This document shows positions 1 through 5,121 of a stretch of DNA of 5,145 nucleotides, in pieces. The stretch comes from Chloroflexota bacterium (lineage in GTDB: Bacteria; Chloroflexota; Anaerolineae; Ardenticatenales; Ardenticatenaceae): NCBI GenBank assembly GCA_003520455.1, contig DOUV01000226.1:1-5145 (forward strand), in the 5' to 3' direction. The number at the start of each line of letters is the position of its first letter. Positions within the stretch are counted from its first letter, which is position 1. Under the pieces are notes generated by a model. It saw only the letters and a program-made list of their open reading frames with translations. It was not told the DNA's origin and did no database searches. A program made the position numbers and the translations under genes.

Positions 1-206
1 ACGAAAAGCCCGCCTTGTCCCCTTGGGCTCGCCCTGACGGGCGCCATCTGGCAGGGGCACTCGCGTGGGCGCCCCTTAGGGGGAGAAGCCCAGGGGCTTG
101 CGGCGGGCTAGGTGCGGTCATCGCGATCGGCCCACAATCCGAACAGGGGTGACTGCAGCATATCGCCGGCCGTACCGATCGGCCCAGAGGAGGTTGAGAA
201 GAGGCG
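1..206. other. Unassigned sequence at the left edge
   Basis: I see no gene I can support here. One forward frame is open from the window edge to a TAG at 109-111 and another to a TGA at 150-152; neither translation looks like a known domain. An 11-base direct repeat, CGATCGGCCCA, occurs at 124-134 and 176-186. The stretch 112-206 stays open in the frame that later carries the surface-protein tail, so it may belong to the upstream part of that damaged gene, but this is only a possibility. Confidence 0.4.
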
Positions 207-576
207 ATGACCACAACAATCTCGGCCGGGCCAGATGGCACGTCCTCCGGCACCTTAATGTGGAGGTCGCGGCTGAGCGGAATGTCGGCCCGCAAGACAA
301 CTGTTTTGATCACAGGGACACTTCCCCAATGTTATCCATCTGACCCCTATCTGGCCCAATTATACGGCCGAGGGCCAGGTAGTCAACCAGGAATCGACTG
401 CAGAGGTTCAGCCCGCCACGACAGAAGGATTGCAACAGAGAGGTGAAACCGTGACACGATCGGCGCCGATACTCAGCCTGGGGCTGCTCCTGGTGGCCGT
501 CGCCCTCGGCGGGGACGGCGCCGGTATCCTGCGCGATGAGGCGGCACACCCCGCACCCCGTAACTCCTGTCCTTGA
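207..576 (+). pseudogene. Frameshifted C-terminal part of a surface-repeat (DUF11-like) protein
   Basis: Two forward frames join into one sensible protein. From 207 the first frame reads MTTTISAGPDGTSSGTLMW and runs to ITGTLP. At the C4 run 324-327, dropping one C moves into the next frame, which reads NVIHLTPIWPNYTAEGQVVN, then ESTAEVQPATTEGLQQRGE, then a hydrophobic end (SAPILSLGLLLVAVALGG) and a TGA at 574-576. The pattern G-x-L-x-W, then T-V-x-I-x-G, then Y-x-A-x-G-x-V-V-N is the style of DUF11 and related extracellular Ig-like repeats; the terminal hydrophobic segment fits a membrane anchor or sorting signal. Without the correction the first frame ends at 446. The gene start is not convincing: ATG 207 may be internal to a longer broken gene. 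An alternative is a separate 41-residue secreted peptide from GTG 451, which has GAGAGGTG just upstream, but the coherent upstream reading argues that 451 is an internal codon. Confidence 0.5.
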
Positions 577-582
577 CGATTG

Positions 583-590
583 AAGGAGGT
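583..590 (+). promoter_or_regulatory. Strong Shine-Dalgarno site for the propeller gene
   Basis: AAGGAGGT lies five bases upstream of ATG 596. It is a near-perfect anti-16S match at ideal spacing and fixes the start of the propeller gene. It sits in the 19-base gap after the preceding stop at 574-576, so the two genes could share a transcript. Confidence 0.85.
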
Positions 591-595
591 GTACC

Positions 596-2251
596 ATGTT
601 CAAGAAAATACTCGTAGCGGCGCTTGTCCTCGCCGCTGTCCTGACCATCGATCAGGGGCAGAGTCAGGCGCGGACAGAGGTGTCGGCCGGTGCCGCCGTG
701 CCCTACTGGCCGTCCTTCGGCTACGACCGGCAGAACACCTCGCGAAGCCCGCATCCCGGACCCCAGTCCGGGGTGATCGCCTGGACCTATCCGGCGGTGA
801 AGGGGCGCGTCATCAACAACCAGCCGACGGTAGATTCTAACGGCACGGTCTACTTCGGGACCTGGGGCTCTTACGTCGAGGGCACCGGCAACCGGGCGCG
901 GGGGATGCTCTACGCCATCAATCCAGACGGGAGTGAGAAGTGGGTCTACGATCCGGGGCCGCAGGAGGGGTATTACCTGGGCACCATCGAGACATCGCCA
1001 GCCATCGGTCCTGATGGGACGATCTACATCGGGCGGGGCGATGGCATCCTTCGGGCTGTCAACTCAGACGGGAGCGAGAAGTGGGCCTTCGAGACGTACG
1101 CGGATACGTACGGGCGAGCACAGATCTTCACCAGCCCGGCCATCGCCGAGGATGGCACGATCTATTTCGGCACGGGCGTGTACAAGGTTCTGGGCGTCAC
1201 GCTGGGGACCAACGTCTTCTACGCCCTCAACCCGGATGGCACGCTGAAGTGGGCTTATCCAGCGGATGCCGCTACAGGCGGTACGCTCAGCCAGCAGATC
1301 TTCATGAACCCAGCCATCGGACCGGATGGCACGGTCTACTTCTCCGCCGGCTTTACCACGTACGCCCTCAACCCCGATGGCACGGAACGCTGGCACAAGA
1401 CGAGCATTCGAAACATGTGGAGCACGGCGGTGGGGGCGGACGGGACCGTCTACGTCCAGGCGATGTATAAGGCCGGCGGCACGGGAGCGATCTACGCTCT
1501 CAACCCCGAAGACGGGTCTCGCAAGTGGATGTTCTCCGTTCCGGAGCCGACCGTTTCGAAAGTGGTCATCGCTGCCGATACCCTTTCGGGCACGGGCGGC
1601 ACCCTCTACTTCGGCTCAGGCACCCACGAGACCACCGATGAGCCCCAGAATGTCGGAAAGCTTTACGCGATCGTGGATTGCGGCCAAGACTGCGTCCAGG
1701 AGAAATGGACGGAGCCGGTTGATTTCGGTCTCTCTGCCGGTCCGTCGGCGCTTGACGCCACAGGGACGATCTACGTGGCGCTGCGGGGGGACCTGGACGC
1801 CACGCCCCCGGTGCCCGGCCGGGTAGTGACCCTGCGGGACCTGGGTGAGCGTGCGGAGATCCTGTGGAGCGTGGAGGCGAACGGCGAGATCTGGCTGGGC
1901 CAGCCGGTGATCGGTCCGAACCGCACCCTCTACTTCGCCGACGCGGTGTGCATGGACTACTCCACCTGCGACGAGGAGACCGACGTCCCATCCCTGTATG
2001 TCGTTGGGCCGTCGGAATGCGTCGGGGACGCCAACGGCAACAGCGTGGGTGACGTCGTGGATATCCAGGCGACCGCTGCCCAGCCCGGCTGCCTGGTCTA
2101 CCTACCGCAGACCGTGAGCCACTGGCGCCAGCCCTGGTCGGCTTCCACATCAATGCCGACCACACCTATGCCGCCCAGCCGGCCGCCGGCTGGGCCTGGT
2201 GGCAACAACGCTCCTCACGCCGGCGACGCAGTGTCTGCTGTCAAGCCCTGA
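596..2251 (+). CDS. Secreted PQQ-like beta-propeller repeat protein with a dockerin-type calcium loop
   Basis: This is a 551-residue exported protein. Residues 1-25 form a signal peptide: basic MFKK, a hydrophobic core ([12 protein letters not shown]) and a likely cut after SQA. It then opens with [16 protein letters not shown], typical of the first strand of PQQ-like (pyrrolo-quinoline quinone-like) propellers. Eight copies of the blade motif [DNG]GT[IVL]Y[FIV] occur near residues 82, 140, 186, 244, 282, 335, 388 and 442 (the last as NRTLYF), most followed by LYALNPDG-[ST]-x-KW, so an eight-bladed propeller is likely. Residues 478-489 ([12 protein letters not shown]) match a dockerin-type calcium loop, with acidic or amide groups at positions 1, 3, 5 and 12, but only one loop is present. 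The tail is Pro/Ser/Thr-rich. The family shows varied functions (enzyme, scaffold or binding); no catalytic residue or PQQ-binding set can be named, so the ligand is unknown. The start is supported by the strong ribosome site. Confidence 0.85.
   Translation: MFKKILVAALVLAAVLTIDQGQSQARTEVSAGAAVPYWPSFGYDRQNTSRSPHPGPQSGVIAWTYPAVKGRVINNQPTVDSNGTVYFGTWGSYVEGTGNRARGMLYAINPDGSEKWVYDPGPQEGYYLGTIETSPAIGPDGTIYIGRGDGILRAVNSDGSEKWAFETYADTYGRAQIFTSPAIAEDGTIYFGTGVYKVLGVTLGTNVFYALNPDGTLKWAYPADAATGGTLSQQIFMNPAIGPDGTVYFSAGFTTYALNPDGTERWHKTSIRNMWSTAVGADGTVYVQAMYKAGGTGAIYALNPEDGSRKWMFSVPEPTVSKVVIAADTLSGTGGTLYFGSGTHETTDEPQNVGKLYAIVDCGQDCVQEKWTEPVDFGLSAGPSALDATGTIYVALRGDLDATPPVPGRVVTLRDLGERAEILWSVEANGEIWLGQPVIGPNRTLYFADAVCMDYSTCDEETDVPSLYVVGPSECVGDANGNSVGDVVDIQATAAQPGCLVYLPQTVSHWRQPWSASTSMPTTPMPPSRPPAGPGGNNAPHAGDAVSAVKP
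2173..2195. repeat. Perfect 11-bp-arm palindrome in the coding end of the propeller gene
   Basis: GCCCAGCCGGC and GCCGGCTGGGC flank a single C. The structure lies 56 bases before the stop codon and encodes the Pro/Gly-rich tail (around [10 protein letters not shown]). No T-run follows, so it is not a classical intrinsic terminator. It may be a 3' stabilising hairpin or a small palindromic repeat that landed in the gene. Confidence 0.6.
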
Positions 2252-2471
2252 TGCCACATCTCGGCCCATCATCCCGCTGACACGGTCTGTTGCTCGCAGG
2301 CCGAGGCGGTGGTGTTGGCCGCCGAGGCGCGCACCGGCTTGCGACCCCAGCGACGAACCAACCTGCGCCAGTGGATGGAGGTGTGTGCGCGACATCACGT
2401 ACAACAGCGCCAGCCGGTACGTCTTATCTAAACGACTGGCGGAATATCTTGGTGCGCCGTAGCGAAGAGCC
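2252..2471. other. Unassigned sequence between the propeller gene and the attC-like site
   Basis: There is no recognisable gene. After the propeller stop the same frame stays open to a TAA at 2429-2431 without a good start. Another forward frame runs from a GTG at 2199 to a TAG at 2460-2462, ending ten bases before the attC-like repeat, which is where an integron cassette gene would be expected to stop. Its sequence (ending SKRLAEYLGAP) is not a family I know, and its start lacks a ribosome site. Confidence 0.35.
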
Positions 2472-2546
2472 GCCGAACAAGGTGTTGCACCCGGCGGCCG
2501 CCGGCGTGACCATGAACCGGCCGCGGGTGAACGCCGGCCCTTAGGC
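2472..2546 (+). repeat. attC-like imperfect palindrome (integron cassette-type recombination site, degenerate)
   Basis: The outer boxes are GCCGAAC (2472-2478, compare RYYYAAC) and CTTAGGC (2540-2546, compare GTTRRRY). The inner boxes are GTTGCACCC and GGGTGAAC, which pair perfectly if one G on the left arm is left unpaired; a second unpaired G follows as the stem continues into CGGCCG. Bulged bases on one arm only are the hallmark of folded attC sites recognised by integron integrases. The size, 75 bp, is in the usual range. The right outer box has C instead of the G at the cleavage position, which should impair recombination. No integrase gene is in the window. It could instead be an unrelated dispersed GC-rich repeat. 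Confidence 0.45.
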
Positions 2547-2610
2547 CGCGCGCAGTACCTCGCTTCACAAGCTCAGAGAAAAGGGTATCCCGCCTCGAAC
2601 GATAACTTTC

Positions 2611-2624
2611 GTAGACAGGTCTAC
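2611..2624. promoter_or_regulatory. Palindrome GTAGAC-AG-GTCTAC, possible operator
   Basis: A perfect 6-bp inverted repeat with a two-base centre lies seven bases upstream of the -10 hexamer of the hicA-like gene, in the spacer and -35 area. This is a usual place for a dimeric repressor such as the antitoxin of a toxin-antitoxin pair. The regulator itself is not identified here. Confidence 0.4.
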
Positions 2625-2631
2625 ACTGTGG

Positions 2632-2637
2632 TATAAT
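2632..2637 (+). promoter_or_regulatory. -10 promoter box of the hicA-like gene
   Basis: TATAAT is an exact consensus -10 element, preceded by TGTGG. No good -35 hexamer is seen at 17 bases; TAGACA at 2612-2617 is too close. The 21 bases from GGTATAATT match those at 3250-3270 at about 16 positions, so the two gene modules have related promoters. Confidence 0.55.
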
Positions 2638-2692
2638 TCGAGCGAGTTGATATTTTCACGGCGGGATAGCGATGAAAGTTAAGGAAGGGATC

Positions 2693-2700
2693 AAGCTGCT
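2693..2700. repeat. Left target-site duplication of the miniature element
   Basis: AAGCTGCT before the element pairs with CAGCTGCT at 2840-2847 after it: seven of eight bases match. An 8-bp duplication is the size made by IS66-family transposition. Confidence 0.6.
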
Positions 2701-2839
2701 GTAACCGTTCAGGGGAGTAGAAACGTGATGCGTTTCGTGATACGTGATGCGTGAACGATTCCTTCACGCATCACGTATCACGTCCCACGCATCACGCCTC
2801 CGTAGGGATGGGGCCAGGGAGCACCCTCTGAACGGTTAC
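2701..2839. mobile_element. 139-bp MITE with IS66-type ends
   Basis: The element starts GTAACCGTTCAG (2701-2712) and ends with its exact reverse complement (2828-2839), flanked by a 7/8 target duplication. It contains no gene. Inside, a 20-bp perfect inverted repeat (2736-2755 with 2763-2782, seven-base loop) is extended by a second 10-bp pair (2724-2733 with 2787-2796), giving a stem of about 30 bp built from variants of CGTGATGCG. GTAA ends with 8-bp duplications are typical of the IS66 family. The outer 13 bases differ at one position from the IS66 left end at 3661, so that element or a relative is the likely source of transposase. Confidence 0.72.
2724..2796. repeat. Long internal hairpin of the MITE
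   Basis: The stem pairs are 2724-2733 with 2787-2796 and 2736-2755 with 2763-2782, with a small internal loop (TT opposite TCCC) and a terminal loop CGATTCC. The arm is itself repetitive (CGTGATGCG, CGTGATACG, TGATGCG). If transcribed it would form a stable RNA hairpin; as DNA it may be a separate palindromic repeat captured by the MITE. Confidence 0.85.
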
Positions 2840-2847
2840 CAGCTGCT

Positions 2848-3240
2848 CGAAGAAGATTGATGGTGCCTGGGTAAGAAATCACCGCCTGGGCAAGAAGAAC
2901 GGACAGACGCCATCCGCAGCCCAGACACGCTCTGGTCAGTTGACCATCCGTACCTTACTCATCAGGGTCCGGGCGGCGAATCCCAACCGACCGCCAGGGT
3001 GGGATTCACCCGTGACCAGACACCACGTGGCCGCGCGGGTTCGCAGACGCCACTTTTGTTGACCGTGATGGCTGCTCGTCCGGCTTGATGGGAGTCTACC
3101 ACACCCGCTCCGTTTCTCCGGTCAGGATTGTCCCTCCAGGACATGGAGTGTTCCAGCCGACCGCTTTCAGCGGCGGCTGAACCGCTGGCCGTTGGGTGCT
3201 TTCTTCAGCAGCGGCGAGGGCAAGTTCGCGGCGCAGTATT
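2848..3240. other. Intergenic stretch with several hairpins, no supported gene
   Basis: After the MITE and hicA remnant I find no gene. A 13-base near repeat (GCCTGGGyAAGAA) occurs at 2865 and 2884. Palindromes are dense: TGGTCA-GT-TGACCA at 2933-2946; an 11-bp-arm hairpin with one mismatch at 2978-3010 around GAATCCCA/TGGGATTC; and AGCCG(A)CCGCT-TTC-AGCGGCGGCT at 3155-3178. A forward frame without a start is open from about 2860 to 3090. A reverse frame (2962-3144) encodes 60 residues of no known family. This could be the eroded remnant of a small insertion element, but that is not shown. Confidence 0.4.
3155..3178. repeat. 10-bp hairpin upstream of the nucleotidyltransferase module
   Basis: AGCCG-A-CCGCT pairs with AGCGGCGGCT across a TTC loop with a single bulged A. 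There is no T-run on either side, so terminator function is uncertain. It lies about 75 bases before the promoter of the next module. Confidence 0.5.
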
Positions 3241-3251
3241 GCGTTCCAAGG

Positions 3252-3257
3252 TATAAT
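3252..3257 (+). promoter_or_regulatory. -10 promoter box of the nucleotidyltransferase module
   Basis: TATAAT sits 17 bases before ATG 3275, giving a very short expected leader of about ten bases. The -35 region is poor (GC-rich). The surrounding sequence resembles that at the hicA-like promoter (2632). Confidence 0.5.
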
Positions 3258-3274
3258 TTCAGCAGGGTGAAGGT

Positions 3275-3490
3275 ATGGATACGATAGCCCCTATGTTCAA
3301 AATGGATAAGACCGCCTTCTCAATCGCATCGCTTTTCGACGAGTCGGACGAGAAGGCCTATTGGCTTTCCAAAACACCGTATGAACGCCTGCAAGCCGTA
3401 GAACTCATGCGACAGGTCATCTATGGGTACAAGCCTACTACCGCCCGACTTCAAAGATTTTTTGAAGTTGCTCAACTCAAAGCAAGTTGA
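3275..3490 (+). CDS. Small companion protein of a nucleotidyltransferase module, function unknown
   Basis: This is a 71-residue, mostly helical protein containing KTAFSIASLFDESDEKAYW followed by LSKTPYERLQAVELMRQ and YGYKPTTARLQRFFE. Such short proteins are found immediately ahead of MNT/AbiEii-like nucleotidyltransferases in many bacterial genomes and are usually annotated hypothetical; a role as partner or antitoxin-type subunit is inferred from that pairing. AGGGTGAAGG at 3264-3273 is just upstream of ATG 3275, but spacing is tight. ATG 3302 (MDKTAFS) is a credible alternative start and is where the recognisable part of the family begins. Its end overlaps the next gene by 68 bases in a different frame, implying translational coupling. 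Confidence 0.65.
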   Translation: MDTIAPMFKMDKTAFSIASLFDESDEKAYWLSKTPYERLQAVELMRQVIYGYKPTTARLQRFFEVAQLKAS

Positions 3491-3660
3491 ATACTTGCTC
3501 ATCGGGGGTTACGCCGTCGGCTATCACGGCTATTCCCGCGCGACCGCCGACATGGACATCTGGATTGCGATTCATCCCCGCAACGCAGAGAAAATGGTCG
3601 AAGTCATCCGCGCATTTGGGTTTGCGGTGCAAGGGTTATCGGCAGAACTGTTCCTGAAAG
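3423..3660 (+). pseudogene. MNT-type nucleotidyltransferase (AbiEii/DUF6036-like), truncated by an IS66 insertion
   Basis: The reading from ATG 3423 gives LLPPDFKDFLKLLNSKQVEY, then LLIGGYAVGYHGYSRATADM and DIWIAI. The Gly-Gly motif (G28-G29) and the D43-x-D45 metal pair are those of the polymerase-beta nucleotidyltransferase fold found in small MNT and AbiEii-type proteins, often part of toxin-antitoxin-like pairs. Full-length relatives run about 150-170 residues; native sequence here stops at K79 (ELFLK), where the IS66 end GTAA begins. Read-through adds 28 element-encoded residues and stops at 3744-3746. The third active-site Asp and the C-terminal half are therefore lost. The 3' half may lie beyond the window, on the far side of the IS. 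Confidence 0.78.
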
Positions 3661-3673
3661 GTAATCGTTCAGG
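3661..3673 (+). repeat. Left terminal inverted repeat of the IS66 element
   Basis: GTAATCGTTCAGG matches the MITE end GTAACCGTTCAGG at 2701 with one T/C difference. The partner right repeat is outside the window, so its inner limit is not known. Confidence 0.65.
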
Positions 3674-3901
3674 CCGTCCATTGAGAGCGGCCAATGGCCA
3701 CAGACCAGGAAACAGCGTAAACTACAGGCATGGCCGAGCTATCTGAGTTGCCCGAACTGCCCGTCGCACTGCGCAAAACGTTGCCAGCTGAAGTCCAAGC
3801 CTACGTGGAGGCCTTGGAACAGCAGGTGGTGGGCTTGCGCGAGCAGGTCGCTCATCTGCGCGAACAGGTCGAAACGCTGACCGCGCGAGGGAACCAGACC
3901 T

Positions 3902-3905
3902 CCCC
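3902..3905 (+). other. Frameshift site 1 in the transposase (C4 run)
   Basis: The frame from ATG 3730 reads LTARGNQTSPKL here. Removing one C from the run gives NQTSQNSSRPSSSD, which is the expected IS66 motif. The downstream frame has a TGA at 3878-3880, so the switch must lie between 3881 and 3908. Confidence 0.7.
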
Positions 3906-4357
3906 AAAACTCGTCGCGCCCGTCCTCCTCGGACGGGCCAGCGGCACCCCCCCGGCCGAAACCAGCGCAGAGCGCGCGCAAACGCGGGGGTCAGAAAGGG
4001 CATCGAGGCCACCACCGCGCCATGCTGGCCGAGCAGGCCGTCGATGCGATTGGCGAGCATTGGCCGACCGGTTGCCCGCACTGTCAGGGGGAGTTGCCGC
4101 CGGTGCCGGCGGAGGGCATCGCGCCCGTGCGCCAGCAAGTGTGGGAAGTGCCACCAATCAAGCCCACGGTCGTGGAACATCGGGACCAGGCCGTCTGTTG
4201 CCCGCAGGGCCACCGGGTCGTGCGCGCGTGTCGCCCCAGTGAGGGGCCGCCGGGTGCGTTTGGCCCACGGTTGACAAGCCTGGTCGGGCTGCTGAATGGG
4301 CGCTATCGGTTGAGCAAGCGCGAAGTGGCCGGCCTGGTGCAGGACGCCTGTGGGGTC

Positions 4358-4362
4358 AGATC
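4358..4362 (+). other. Frameshift site 2 in the transposase (AGATC)
   Basis: The upstream frame reads DACGVR and then runs to TGA at 4388-4390. Re-reading one A (AGA then ATC) gives GVRIRVGGVVRAM, as expected for the family, so one base seems to be missing here. This shift cancels the first and restores the original frame. Confidence 0.7.
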
Positions 4363-5121
4363 AGGGTCGGGGGAGTGGTGCGGGCCATGACGCCCCTGAG
4401 GGCCGCCGTGGCCGATGAGCAGATCCAACCAGCGGCGGCGGACAGGCCCGCCGCCACTCTCGATGAGACCCGTTGGAAGCAGGCCGGCGCCAAGCGCTGG
4501 TTGTGGGTGGCGGTGACGCGGCTCGTGACGCGCTTCTCTCGGGCTGGCACCCGCGGGGGGGCTGAACTGGCCCAGCTGCTCGGATCGAGCTATCGCGGCT
4601 TCCTCGTCTCGGATCGTCACCGTGCCTCTCCCTGCCTGGACGTGTGCCAGCGCCACGTCTGGTGGGCACACCTCACGCGGGATATGCTGGGCGACAGCCA
4701 ATATACCGGACCGACTGGCGCCTGGGGGCAGCGCGCGCTGGAGGTGGTAGCCCACCTCTTCGCCCGCTGGCACCGCTTCAAACACCAGGACCTCGACCGC
4801 GCCACCTGGCCAGCCGAGATCAAGCCGATCCAGGAAACCTGTGCCGGGCTGCTGGCCCAAGGCGCGGTGCTCCCCGCTCACCAAGCGCGGGGGTTCTGCA
4901 CCGATCTCACCAAGCTGGCGCCGGCGCTGGGGACGTTCCTCACGGTCGAAGGCGTCGCGCCCACCACTACCGCCGCCGAACCCGCCCTGCGCCCCGCTGT
5001 GCTCTGGCGCCAAGGCGCGTTTGGCTCCCACAGCGACGCTGGCCTGCGCTTCGTCGAGCGCATTCTCACCGTGACCGCCACCTGTCGCCAACAGGACCGT
5101 CACTTGCTCTCGTTTCTCACT

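Larger units (their letters stand above)
2672..2868 (+). pseudogene. hicA-like toxin start, interrupted by a miniature element
   Basis: ATG 2672 reads MKVKEGIKLL and hits TAA at 2702-2704, three bases into the inserted miniature element. Removing 2701-2839 and one copy of the duplicated target restores MKVKEGIKLLEED followed by TGA then TGG. HicA mRNA interferases commonly begin M-K-V-x-E-x-I-K-L-[LI]-E-x-D-G-W, so the TGA stands where the conserved Gly codon GGA would be. Downstream, no clear double-stranded-RNA-binding fold or catalytic His (GSH) can be followed, so the gene is dead twice over: by insertion and by nonsense change plus decay. No hicB partner is visible. The call rests on about 14 residues, so it is tentative. 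Confidence 0.42.

Noticed and set aside
451..576. Separate 41-residue secreted peptide from GTG 451
   Set aside because: It has a fair ribosome site and a hydrophobic core, but the same frame upstream (310-450) reads as coherent surface-protein sequence, so an internal codon is more likely. I cannot exclude it.
1566..2165. 199-residue reverse-strand ORF
   Set aside because: It is a shadow of the propeller gene, with Arg/Ser/Pro-rich composition and no domain.
2290..2544. 84-residue forward ORF ending PPNKVLHPAAAGVTMNRPRV
   Set aside because: The end of this ORF is simply the attC-like palindrome read through, so it is a by-product of the repeat rather than a protein.
2701..2840. CRISPR-like repeats in the CGTGATGCG-rich segment
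   Set aside because: The units form one inverted hairpin inside terminal repeats; there is no direct-repeat and spacer periodicity.
2962..3144. Reverse-strand 60-residue ORF, considered as a TnpB C-terminal remnant
   Set aside because: There is no Cys-x2-Cys zinc motif or catalytic acidic motif, and the translation matches no family I recognise.
3902..4362. Programmed frameshifting to make the IS66 transposase
   Set aside because: The first site would need +1 slippage with poor tRNA re-pairing and the second -1 without a slippery heptamer. IS66 transposases are not known to need this.
4303..5103. Long 266-residue reverse-strand ORF
   Set aside because: It lies opposite the IS66 transposase, whose forward frame carries the expected motifs. 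Long antisense frames are common in GC-rich genes, and its translation is low-complexity.
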